Position numbers and translations under genes: made by a program. The notes under the pieces are model-generated. The model ran no database searches. It was not told the origin of the DNA and saw only the letters and a program-made list of their open reading frames with translations. This document shows, piece after piece, positions 33,118-41,645 of a stretch of DNA of 64,000 nt. Origin of the DNA: JAILLW01 sp045640525 (GTDB lineage: Bacteria; Bacillota; Clostridia; Lachnospirales; Lachnospiraceae); the NCBI GenBank assembly GCA_045640525.1, contig JAZUFE010000018.1, positions 1 through 64,000 on the forward strand, read 5' to 3'. Every line of letters starts with the position of its first letter. Positions within the stretch are counted from its first letter, which is position 1.

Positions 33118-34085
33118 ACAAGCTCAATGTTCTTTCGATCAAGTTGAATCATAATTGAATCGGAGATATTGTTCACGCAATCATGGAAAGTGCCGTGAAC
33201 AGTACATCCTGCTGCTCTTTGATGGCCTCCGCCATTATAGAATTTGGCAATTTTGGACACGTCAACCAACCCCTTAGACCTTAAGGATACCTTGTATTCC
33301 AGAGGTTCCAATTCATACATAAAGATTGCTACTTCAACACCCTTGGTATATCTGAGCTGGCTTACAATCCCTTCAAAATCATGCGGCGTTGCGCCGTAGA
33401 ATTCCATTATCTTTTTATCTATCTTGGAAACTATGCACCTTCCGTCCGCAAACATAATGCTCTCGACTAAAGCTCTTCCGAGCATTTCATTCTGAAGTCT
33501 GGTCTTTTCATAGAATGTCTCATCGATTATCTTTGAAAAGTCGAACCCGAATTCCAGCAGTCTTGCAACAATTCTCAAAGTCTTGGGAGAAGTACAAGAA
33601 TACTGAAGCACGCCTGTATCATGAATTATTCCGATATAGAGTGCCTTGGCAATCTCAATGTCTAAATACTTTTCTTCTATTAAATCAAATACCAATTCGG
33701 AAGTCGAACTTGCCTTGGGATCAATATAGCTTACATCACCGAATCCGTCATTGGAAACATGATGGTCCACAACTATAGTTTTTTGGGCATTTTCAAAATA
33801 GCCCAATGCATCACCATATCTGTCTTGTGTAGAACAGTCCAAACCTATGAATGCATCGAACTTATCAATATCGGTTGAAAAATCCGTATTAATTTCATCA
33901 ATACAGGATATAACGTTGAATTCGGCCCCCGGAGTTTCAATCATCGGGACTATTGTTGCCAAGGGCATCGTCTTTTTTAAGTATAAATACATACTCATCA
34001 CAGCGCCCACACAATCTCCGTCCGGCTTAGTGTGTCCGGTAATGCCGATGGTTTTACATCCTTTTAATTCTTTTAAAAGATTCAT
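33114..34085 (-). CDS. nrnA: DHH family phosphoesterase, NrnA-like, 323 aa
   Basis: Degrades short oligoribonucleotides and/or pAp. GHTKPDGDCVGAVMSMYLYL near the start, DHHVSNDGFGD mid-protein, and the DHHA1 motif GGGHQRAAGC near the end all match. The start overlaps the downstream truB region by ATGA. Its place between rbfA and truB is typical of Clostridia. Confidence 0.92.
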   Translation of the reverse strand: MNLLKELKGCKTIGITGHTKPDGDCVGAVMSMYLYLKKTMPLATIVPMIETPGAEFNVISCIDEINTDFSTDIDKFDAFIGLDCSTQDRYGDALGYFENAQKTIVVDHHVSNDGFGDVSYIDPKASSTSELVFDLIEEKYLDIEIAKALYIGIIHDTGVLQYSCTSPKTLRIVARLLEFGFDFSKIIDETFYEKTRLQNEMLGRALVESIMFADGRCIVSKIDKKIMEFYGATPHDFEGIVSQLRYTKGVEVAIFMYELEPLEYKVSLRSKGLVDVSKIAKFYNGGGHQRAAGCTVHGTFHDCVNNISDSIMIQLDRKNIELV

Positions 34086-34093
34086 ATGTTCCT

Positions 34094-34492
34094 CTAATCT
34101 TTATATTTACCTTCCAACTCATCTTCACTTCTTTCGGGGATCTTGGCGATTTCCTCATCAATGAGTTTGGACATACGAACACCGTAAGCTATGGATTCAT
34201 CTACAATAAAGGTAATCTCGGGAGTGTTTCTCAAATTAATTCTGTGTGCCAATTCTCGTCTTATATAGCCCTCTGCCGATCTAAGGCCTCTGACCGTATC
34301 CTGAATGGCATCGCCCTCTCCGTAAACACTGATCCACGCTTTACAGGTTTTCAAGTCGGGAGCAACCTCCACGGCTACCACCGATGTCATCGGTGATACC
34401 CGAGGATCTTTAATATCTCCGCGAATAATATTAGCCAGTTCTTTCTGAACTTCGGCATTTATCATTGTCATTTTGTTACTGTTTTTCCGCAT
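34094..34492 (-). CDS. rbfA: ribosome-binding factor A, 132 aa
   Basis: KH-like protein needed for 16S processing and cold adaptation. MINAEVQKELANIIRGDIKDPR and MTSVVAVEVAPDLKTCKAWISVYG are the family core. The start is taken at MRKNSNKM (34492), three codons into the longer frame. It lies in the infB-rbfA-nrnA order. Confidence 0.95.
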   Translation of the reverse strand: MRKNSNKMTMINAEVQKELANIIRGDIKDPRVSPMTSVVAVEVAPDLKTCKAWISVYGEGDAIQDTVRGLRSAEGYIRRELAHRINLRNTPEITFIVDESIAYGVRMSKLIDEEIAKIPERSEDELEGKYKD

Positions 34493-34510
34493 AATTCTCA
34501 CCCACGCATA

Positions 34511-37234
34511 CTAACGAGGTACTTCAACCATAATGTATGCTTCAACCCAGTCGAGTTCCTGCATCTGGTCGAAATCTTCGAATACGAGACCACACTCGTA
34601 ACCTTCCTTAACTTCCTTAACATCATCCTTGAATCTCTTAAGGGAAGCAAGCTTACCTTCATAAATCTGTTCGCCGTCTCTTTGGATTCTGATCATACAG
34701 TTACGTTCGAAGTATCCGTCCATTACCTTAGCTCCGGCAATATTACCTACGGCAGATGCCTTGAATATCTGACGCACTTCGGCATGACCTATAATCTTCT
34801 CTTCAAATACAGGATCAAGCATACCCTTCATGGCAGCTTCAATATCTTCTATAGCCTGGTAAATTACCTTGTATAATCTGACTTCTACACCCTCGCGCTC
34901 CGAAAGTGCCTTAGCCTGTGCATCGGGTCTGACATTAAATCCGATAATAATTGCAGATGAAGCAGATGCCAAAACAACATCCGATTCATTAATTGCACCT
35001 ACGCCGCCATGAATACACTTAACAACAACTTCTTCGTTGGAAAGTTTGGTAAGTGACTGCTTAACCGCTTCAACAGATCCTTGAACATCGGCTTTAACAA
35101 TAATGTTGAGTTCCTTAAGGTTATCGGCCTGAATCTGATTGAACAAATCATCAAGACTCATCTTAGCCTTGGTTTCCTCAACCTTCTTCTCCTTGTTCTG
35201 TGCCACATAAGTCTCGGCATACTGTTTAGCCTCTTTATCGTTCTTATGTGCTATGAACACTTCACCTGCCGAAGGAACATCATTAAGTCCGAGAATCTCG
35301 ACAGGAGTTGAAGGTTTAGCATCCTTAACTCTTCTGCCCTTATCGTCCTGCATCGCTCTTACCTTACCGTGAGCCGCACCTGCAGATACGAAGTCTCCTA
35401 CATGTAACGTACCCTTTTGAACAAGTATTCTTGCTACCGGTCCGCGACCCTTATCAAGTTCGGCCTCAATAACAAGTCCACGTGCAAGTCTGTTAGGGTT
35501 AGCTTTAAGTTCCATAATTTCCGCAGTAAGAAGGATAGTCTCAAGCAATGTATCGATACCTTCTCCTGATTTAGCAGAAACGGGAACAAACTCTGTAGTT
35601 CCGCCCCAATCAACCGGGATAAGCTCATACTCGGTCATTTCCTGCTTAACTCTGTCTATATTCGCGCCGGGTTTATCAATCTTATTAACGGCAACAATTA
35701 TTTCAATACCCGCAGCTTTGGCATGATTTATTGCTTCCACAGTCTGAGGCATAACACCGTCATCGGCAGCAACAACCAAAATAGCAATATCCGTAGCATT
35801 GGCACCTCTCATACGCATAGCGGTGAACGCTTCGTGTCCGGGTGTATCAAGGAATGTAATACTCTGTCCTTTAACGTTAACGGTATATGCACCGATATGC
35901 TGTGTAATACCACCTGCTTCTTTATCGGTAACATTAGTTTTTCTGATTGCATCAAGCAAAGATGTTTTTCCGTGGTCAACGTGACCCATTACACAGATTA
36001 CGGGCGGACGATTTACAAGCTTAGCATCATCCTCTTCGTCTTCTTTAAGAAGTTCCTCAATAACATCAACCTTAACTTCCTTTTCGCAAAGAATCTCATA
36101 TTCCATTGCAATGTTCTCGGCTTCCTCGTAAGAAACTTCCGTATTAACCGTAACAATCTGTCCTTGTAAGAAAAGCTTCTTAATAATGGCAGAAGGTTGC
36201 ATTTTCATCTTATCTGCCAAGTCTTTGATAGTCAGTGACTCGGGAATTGTGATTACCTTAATCTGTTCTTCCTGAATCTCTTCAACCTTCTTTTCGGGTT
36301 TTATGAATCGTCCCGCTTTTTTCTGTCTTGACTCGTTCTCCTCTTCATATATCAAATCTTTCTTGGAACGCTTGTCTTGATCTTTGTTATTTCTTCTCTT
36401 ATCTTCCTTGTTCGGATTCGGCACGTTCTCGACAATTCCGGGTTGAGGCTGACCTTGATTTTTTGAGTATCTATCGTTCTGTCTTCCGCTTCCTTGATTA
36501 TCGTTTGAACTATTATTAAAACGGTTCTGATTATCCCTTGGAGCACTACTATTATTTTTATTCTGGAAACCACCTTCTCTAGGGCCTTTAAAATTGCCCT
36601 TAGGTCCTGCAGGTTTGCCTCCTTCAGCCCCTTGGCTCGAAACGCTGACAGGTTTTGTCTTAACTGTTTCATCGGCTTTGTTCCTTTCATTTCTTGAACG
36701 CTGTGCTTCATCGAGCTTACGCTTGTTCTCTCTGAAATCGGAAGTGGTGTCCACTGCCGAAGGAGCCGTAATAGGTTTAATTATAGTATGTTGAACCTGA
36801 TTGGCACCGGGCTTTGAGCTGGCCTGTCCCGGACGCGGTCCCTGCGGCTTCTGCATATTCGGTTTGTTTGCTGACATTCCCGAATTATTTGAGTTGCTTA
36901 CGAAGATAATACCTGTTTTCTTCTTAGGCGCAGGTTTTGCAGGCTGCGCACTCTTTACGTCATCACCCTTATTTGAGTTTCTGACAGCACTGTCATTTTT
37001 TGTTTCAACTTTTTCTGCCTTAACACTATTGTTTTCAGATTTATCTTCTTTAGCAGGTGCCTTATTTTCTTTGGGCTGTTCACTTGCTGCACCAAGCTTC
37101 TTTCTAAGCTTATCTGCCGCAGTATCATCAACCGATGAATTATGTGCTTTGGCTTCAACACCTATGGCAGCCAAAGCCTCTATTACTTCTTTATTGCTTA
37201 TAGCTAATTCTTTTGCTAATTCACTTACTTTCAT
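34511..37234 (-). CDS. infB: translation initiation factor IF-2, 907 aa
   Basis: Initiation GTPase. The N-terminal IF2_N domain (MKVSELAKELAISNKEVIEALAAIG) precedes a long Lys/Asn/Pro-rich linker (residues ~50-320), then a second IF2_N (ESLTIKDLADKMKMQPSAIIKK), the GTPase (VMGHVDHGKTSLLDAIRKT, DTPGHEAFTAMRMRGA, VNKIDKPGAN), and C-terminal initiator tRNA-binding domains. The first codons overlap the preceding ylxQ end by 14 bases. Confidence 0.97.
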   Translation of the reverse strand: MKVSELAKELAISNKEVIEALAAIGVEAKAHNSSVDDTAADKLRKKLGAASEQPKENKAPAKEDKSENNSVKAEKVETKNDSAVRNSNKGDDVKSAQPAKPAPKKKTGIIFVSNSNNSGMSANKPNMQKPQGPRPGQASSKPGANQVQHTIIKPITAPSAVDTTSDFRENKRKLDEAQRSRNERNKADETVKTKPVSVSSQGAEGGKPAGPKGNFKGPREGGFQNKNNSSAPRDNQNRFNNSSNDNQGSGRQNDRYSKNQGQPQPGIVENVPNPNKEDKRRNNKDQDKRSKKDLIYEEENESRQKKAGRFIKPEKKVEEIQEEQIKVITIPESLTIKDLADKMKMQPSAIIKKLFLQGQIVTVNTEVSYEEAENIAMEYEILCEKEVKVDVIEELLKEDEEDDAKLVNRPPVICVMGHVDHGKTSLLDAIRKTNVTDKEAGGITQHIGAYTVNVKGQSITFLDTPGHEAFTAMRMRGANATDIAILVVAADDGVMPQTVEAINHAKAAGIEIIVAVNKIDKPGANIDRVKQEMTEYELIPVDWGGTTEFVPVSAKSGEGIDTLLETILLTAEIMELKANPNRLARGLVIEAELDKGRGPVARILVQKGTLHVGDFVSAGAAHGKVRAMQDDKGRRVKDAKPSTPVEILGLNDVPSAGEVFIAHKNDKEAKQYAETYVAQNKEKKVEETKAKMSLDDLFNQIQADNLKELNIIVKADVQGSVEAVKQSLTKLSNEEVVVKCIHGGVGAINESDVVLASASSAIIIGFNVRPDAQAKALSEREGVEVRLYKVIYQAIEDIEAAMKGMLDPVFEEKIIGHAEVRQIFKASAVGNIAGAKVMDGYFERNCMIRIQRDGEQIYEGKLASLKRFKDDVKEVKEGYECGLVFEDFDQMQELDWVEAYIMVEVPR

Positions 37235-37559
37235 TTACTTCCTCCGTTATCCCCAGACCAACCAGCTTCTTCATAACAGCTCTTCCAAGACCTTCATCAG
37301 TAACGGCTATAACCGCCCTCATTTCGCACCCGATCGAGCGACCCAATGTATCTTTATCCGAGTACAAAAATATAGGAATCTGACGATAAAAGCACATGTC
37401 TTTAAATTTCTTTTTGGTATTGTCCGAGGCATCTGTTGCTACAATCACGACTGATGCTTTCTTCGCTTTGACTGCGTTTTCCGTGCTAAATTCTCCAGAT
37501 ACTGCATTTCGTCCTTTAGCACACATTCCAAGCAAAGAACAAACAGGGTCATTATTCAT
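37221..37559 (-). CDS. ylxQ: L7Ae/YlxQ-like ribosomal protein family, 112 aa
   Basis: Small L7Ae/L30e-fold protein of the nusA-infB operon. CSLLGMCAKGRNAVSGEFSTENAVKAKKASVVIVATDASDNTKKKF is the family pattern. It overlaps nusA (8 bases) and infB (14 bases). Usually ylxR (rnpM) lies between nusA and ylxQ; here it is missing. RNA-binding role inferred from the fold. Confidence 0.9.
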   Translation of the reverse strand: MNNDPVCSLLGMCAKGRNAVSGEFSTENAVKAKKASVVIVATDASDNTKKKFKDMCFYRQIPIFLYSDKDTLGRSIGCEMRAVIAVTDEGLGRAVMKKLVGLGITEEVNESK

Positions 37560-38733
37560 TCTCTTCTACTGTTCCTTCTTGTGTTTCATCGTCGTAATCT
37601 TCTACGGCTTCACTATTCTCGTCGTAATCGTCTTCGTAATACTCTTCTTCATCATCTACGTAATCTTCATAGCGGAATCCGGGAGCATCCTTAGCCTGAG
37701 TTTCAGACTTGATATCAATCTTATATCCTGTCAAACGTGCAGCAAGTCTTGCATTCTGACCTTCCTTACCGATTGCCAAAGATAACTGATAGTCAGGTAC
37801 CACAACCTTGGCTGACTTTTCATCAGGATCTGCGAATACAGCTACTATCTTAGCGGGAGAAAGTGCATTCTGAATAAGAACACCGGGGTTTTCATCCCAA
37901 TTAATAATATCAATCTTTTCACCGCGAAGTTCATCAACTACCGAATTAACACGTGTTCCGTTAACACCTACGCAGGCACCTACGGGATCGACATTGGGAT
38001 TTGATGAATACACGGCCATCTTGGTACGTGAGCCTGCTTCTCTTGCGATTGACACTATTTGAACCGTACCGTCCTTAATTTCGGTAACTTCCGACTCAAA
38101 CAGCTTACGAACCAATTCGGGGTGCGTACGTGAAACAAGAATACGTGGTCCCTTAGGAGTAGGCTTAACTTCGAGAATATAAACCTTAATTCTTTCTGTA
38201 GGTCTGTAAACTTCGCCTTTAACCATCTCAGATTCATTAAGTATGCCGTCAGCCTTACCTAAATTAATGCTTACATTCTTACCGATATAACGCTGCACAA
38301 CGCCTGTAACAATATCTTTTTCCTTATCGGAATACTTTTCGCATACCACATCTCTTTCAGCTTCACGAATCTTTTGAAGCATAACATTTTTGGCATTCAT
38401 TGTTGCAATACGTCCGAATTCCTTAGACTTGATTTCAATTTCAACTGTTGAACCTACACGAACGCCTTTCTTAAGTTCTTTGGCTTCTTCCTTAACAATC
38501 ATTGTTGCCGGATTAAAGTCTTCAACATCAGCATCCTCAACTACGGTTTTCTGTGCAAAGCATCTGAACTCACAAGTTTCGGGATCTATTTCAACCTGAA
38601 CATTTGCTTCATTTCCAAAGTAGTTTTTACAAGCAGTTGTCAACGAAAGGTTAATTGCTTCAAACAATGTTTCTCTGCTTATATCTTTCTCCTTCTCCAA
38701 TAAATCAAGTGCTTCCAATAATTCTGTGTTCAT
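37552..38733 (-). CDS. nusA: transcription factor NusA, 393 aa
   Basis: RNA polymerase pausing and antitermination factor. N-terminal domain (MNTELLEALDLLEKEKDISRETLFEAI), then S1 and KH domains (PVGACVGVNGTRVNSVVDELRGEKIDIINW and KVVVPDYQLSLAIGKEGQNARLAARLTGYKIDI). Ends with a highly acidic tail (EEYYEDDYDENSEA). Full length for a Firmicutes NusA. Confidence 0.97.
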   Translation of the reverse strand: MNTELLEALDLLEKEKDISRETLFEAINLSLTTACKNYFGNEANVQVEIDPETCEFRCFAQKTVVEDADVEDFNPATMIVKEEAKELKKGVRVGSTVEIEIKSKEFGRIATMNAKNVMLQKIREAERDVVCEKYSDKEKDIVTGVVQRYIGKNVSINLGKADGILNESEMVKGEVYRPTERIKVYILEVKPTPKGPRILVSRTHPELVRKLFESEVTEIKDGTVQIVSIAREAGSRTKMAVYSSNPNVDPVGACVGVNGTRVNSVVDELRGEKIDIINWDENPGVLIQNALSPAKIVAVFADPDEKSAKVVVPDYQLSLAIGKEGQNARLAARLTGYKIDIKSETQAKDAPGFRYEDYVDDEEEYYEDDYDENSEAVEDYDDETQEGTVEENE

Positions 38734-38753
38734 TTTCTTTTATCTCCTCCTGT

Positions 38754-39239
38754 CTAGAAATCCAATGTCAGTTTAATACTTGCAATATCTTTTCTATTAA
38801 AAACCATATCCTGCAATTCATCTTCGGATACGGGGACCTCAATGGTAATCGTTTCTTCGTCAAATTGTGAAAGGAAACCTACAAACTCCTTAATCTTACT
38901 GTCACCTATGGGTTTATATGTCTTAATCTCGACCTCTTCACCTATCGAATAACTTAAGTGTCTGTCCTTCTTTAGAGCGCGTCCGAGTCCCGGAGAACTC
39001 ACCTCCAAAATATATGCATCTTCAATAAAGTCATCCTTATCGAGGGCTTCAGACATAGCTCTTGACACATTCTCACAATCGTCAATATTGACGCCTTCGT
39101 CCTTATCAATGTAACAACGCAGATAGTAATCAGAACCTTCCTTGACATATTCAACGTCATATACCCTTGTTCCGAACTTGTCCGCTATCGGAGTCAGCAA
39201 AGCCTCCGTTTTAGATTCAACATCCGCTCTTTTCGCCAT
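38754..39239 (-). CDS. rimP: ribosome maturation factor RimP, 161 aa
   Basis: 30S assembly factor. TRVYDVEYVKEGSDYYLRCYIDKDEGVNIDDCENVSRAMSEALD and YILEVSSPGLGRALKKDRHL are the family core. First gene of the operon running to ribF. A start with AAAGGAG lies upstream. Standard size. Confidence 0.95.
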   Translation of the reverse strand: MAKRADVESKTEALLTPIADKFGTRVYDVEYVKEGSDYYLRCYIDKDEGVNIDDCENVSRAMSEALDKDDFIEDAYILEVSSPGLGRALKKDRHLSYSIGEEVEIKTYKPIGDSKIKEFVGFLSQFDEETITIEVPVSEDELQDMVFNRKDIASIKLTLDF

Positions 39240-39270
39240 TTTGATCTCCTTTACGCAAGTGTTTTACATA

Positions 39271-39301
39271 AAGAAGTGGTGGCCTTTTCAAGCCACCACT
39301 T
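39271..39301 (-). terminator. terminator of manC (and upstream boundary of rimP)
   Basis: Perfect 10-bp stem AAGTGGTGGC/GCCACCACTT (39274-39283, 39292-39301), eight-base loop, then a CTTCTTT tail on the minus strand. It lies about 100 bases past the manC stop and 35 before the rimP start. Confidence 0.7.
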
Positions 39302-39397
39302 AATACTTTCTTATTACGTTAATCAGTCTAGCACATTCCGCCGGTCAATGCAAGGTCAAATTCGCATTCGAGCCCCTTTCTATCCACCAAAGCAGAA

Positions 39398-40717
39398 TTA
39401 TATTTCCGGCATTCCGAGTTTGACCTTATCGTCAACACGTATTTCCTTACCCAGCTGAACCTCCATAACCTTAAGCTCCGAAATAGCTTCTATTGTATGT
39501 TTGGCTCCTCTCGGCATTCTGACAACGTCTCCCGGTCCTACATTCATCTTGCGCTCGTCAATCACCACAATACCCGTACCGCTAAGTATGGTCCATACCT
39601 CATCGCGTCGGTTATGATAGTGATAATTCATTCTGTGTCCCGGTGTAAGCGTTACACGTATTGTCATGCTCTCATCCTGAACATCAAGAACCCTGTAACT
39701 TCCCCAGGACTTTTCCGCGAACATAATCTGCTGATCAATCTTGTCGACATGAGGTTTAATGTAGCTTGACTGCTCCTTGTCGGAAACAAGAATTCCCTCG
39801 GGGGATGCAGCAACCACCATATCCTTAAGTCCCATGCAAAGAATCGGCATATCGAGTTCATTGATAACATGCACATTCGTACACTTATCATTGAAAATAG
39901 CCGAACCTATGGCAGGTTCATCCATGGCTTCAGTCAAAGTATTCCACGTTCCCAAATCCTTCCACTGTCCATCGAAACGCATAACAGCTATGCTCTTTTC
40001 TTTCTCAGCAATAGCATAGTCAAAACTTATTTTTTCAACCGAAGCGTACTTATCTCTTAAGTCATAAAAGTCATCAAAATCAATTAATTCGTGCGACTTT
40101 TCAATTAAGTATCGGAGTTTGAAAGCAAATACTCCGCCGTTCCACAATGCGCCGTCCGCTATATACTCCTTGGCCGTTTGGGCATCGGGCTTTTCTTTAA
40201 ATGTCATTACGGGACTGACTTCATCATCACTTTTGGGAATAATGTAACCGTATTTTTCCGAAGGATACGTCGGTTCCATCCCCATAAGCACCAGATTGGC
40301 TACATCTTTTTGTGCAAGTTCCGACAATTTTTTAAGCGCTATGAAATAGTTGTCATCCACATACGGATCGACAGGACATACCACAACAGGCTCGTCCAAT
40401 CCGATTTTTTCTACATCCTTTAAATATGATGTTGCCAACGCAATGGCAGGGAACGTATCTCTTCTGCACGGTTCCACACAGATTCCCACATCTATTCCGA
40501 CCTGGTTATTGATTGCCGACACCTGTGATTTGGACGTACCAATCGTAACGGATGCCTCTGAATCCACGGCTTTAATCTGTCTGTACATCCGCTGTACCAT
40601 GGACTCATATGTTCCGTCCTGCTTTTTGAACAGTTTAATAAACTGTTTCGATCTTACATCATTCGAAAGCGGCCAAAGTCTCTTACCCGAGCCACCCGAC
40701 AATAAAATAATATGCAC
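39398..40717 (-). CDS. manC: mannose-1-phosphate guanylyltransferase with cupin domain, 439 aa
   Basis: Makes GDP-mannose for surface glycans. The nucleotidyltransferase has LLSGGSGKRLWPLS and FKEKPDAQTAKEYI, with PVDPYVDDNYFIALKKL mid-protein. A C-terminal cupin (residues ~335-425: HYHNRRDEVWTILSGTG) is the phosphomannose isomerase-like domain; here its isomerase activity is untested. The pairing is usual for ManC-type enzymes. A terminator follows. Confidence 0.93.
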   Translation of the reverse strand: MHIILLSGGSGKRLWPLSNDVRSKQFIKLFKKQDGTYESMVQRMYRQIKAVDSEASVTIGTSKSQVSAINNQVGIDVGICVEPCRRDTFPAIALATSYLKDVEKIGLDEPVVVCPVDPYVDDNYFIALKKLSELAQKDVANLVLMGMEPTYPSEKYGYIIPKSDDEVSPVMTFKEKPDAQTAKEYIADGALWNGGVFAFKLRYLIEKSHELIDFDDFYDLRDKYASVEKISFDYAIAEKEKSIAVMRFDGQWKDLGTWNTLTEAMDEPAIGSAIFNDKCTNVHVINELDMPILCMGLKDMVVAASPEGILVSDKEQSSYIKPHVDKIDQQIMFAEKSWGSYRVLDVQDESMTIRVTLTPGHRMNYHYHNRRDEVWTILSGTGIVVIDERKMNVGPGDVVRMPRGAKHTIEAISELKVMEVQLGKEIRVDDKVKLGMPEI

Positions 40718-40726
40718 TTTGCTTTC

Positions 40727-40993
40727 CTATCCTTCAATAATTAAATATCTTCCGTCACCGATGTCGAAAACCTCATCAGCTTCAAGAATGCTGTCCTCAT
40801 CAAGACCTTCAAGATCGAGGCCTTCTTCTTCGAAATACTCCATAACTTCCTGTATGGAATTGGCAACTATAGCGAAATTCTCTTCCAGAAAATCACGTGC
40901 TTCATCCAAGTCCTCACATACGTTTCCTTCCGGAAACAACTGCTCTTGATTGTCTAAAAAACACTGTAATACTGCTTCATCAAATTCCGGCAT
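40727..40993 (-). CDS. acidic hypothetical protein, 88 aa
   Basis: Very acidic (about a third Asp/Glu), no membrane segment, one Cys pair (residues ~11 and ~26). It lies between manC and maf, 9 and 19 bases from its neighbours, probably in one transcript. No known motif seen. Confidence 0.55.
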   Translation of the reverse strand: MPEFDEAVLQCFLDNQEQLFPEGNVCEDLDEARDFLEENFAIVANSIQEVMEYFEEEGLDLEGLDEDSILEADEVFDIGDGRYLIIEG

Positions 40994-41012
40994 TAAAAAG
41001 CCCCCTTTCTAC

Positions 41013-41645
41013 TTATTTAGAATTGTAACATACTATCCCCAACTTCGACAATTCATGCCATATTCGCGACAACGGCAATCCGACCACATTATAAAAATCT
41101 CCGTCTACAGATTTAACAAACTTGGCCAGCACACCCTGAATACCGTAAGCTCCTGCCTTGTCCATCGGTTCACCGGACTCTATATATTTATCAATATCAT
41201 CCTCCGGTATGGGATAAAAATATACATCCGTTTTCTCATAAAACGAATACTCTCCGGCTCTTCCGTCCTTGGATATAAAGATAAAGCAAACGCCCGTATA
41301 AACCGAATTCATATTGTCAGATAGTTGACATAACATCTTCTTTGCATCTGCTTCGTCATGCGGTTTTCCTAGAATCTCACCCTCACACGAAACTATGGTA
41401 TCTGCTCCGATAACCAATATATCCTGTGGAGTTACCAACTCCGGATGCTCTTCTTGATAGGTTTTGATTTGAGAAGCCACATCCATTGCTTTTAGTTTAC
41501 ATAATTCAATGCACACTTCTTCCGGCAGACTCTTTTGAGTGATTTCTTCGCACGTGGAGGGCCATATGTCAAATTCCACACCTATCTGTTCCAAAAGTTG
41601 TTTCCTTCTGGGTGATTTTGAAGCAAGAACTACTTTACATTCCAT
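41013..41645 (-). CDS. maf: Maf-like nucleoside triphosphate pyrophosphatase, 210 aa
   Basis: House-cleaning enzyme hydrolysing non-canonical or excess nucleotides. LASKSPRRKQLLEQIG at the start, VIGADTIVSCEGEILGKPHDEADA mid-protein, and DKAGAYGIQGVLAKFV are the family signature. The iterated motif occurs twice, encoding ELCKL (41495) and MLCQL (41324), both away from these motifs. It ends against ppk. Confidence 0.93.
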   Translation of the reverse strand: MECKVVLASKSPRRKQLLEQIGVEFDIWPSTCEEITQKSLPEEVCIELCKLKAMDVASQIKTYQEEHPELVTPQDILVIGADTIVSCEGEILGKPHDEADAKKMLCQLSDNMNSVYTGVCFIFISKDGRAGEYSFYEKTDVYFYPIPEDDIDKYIESGEPMDKAGAYGIQGVLAKFVKSVDGDFYNVVGLPLSRIWHELSKLGIVCYNSK

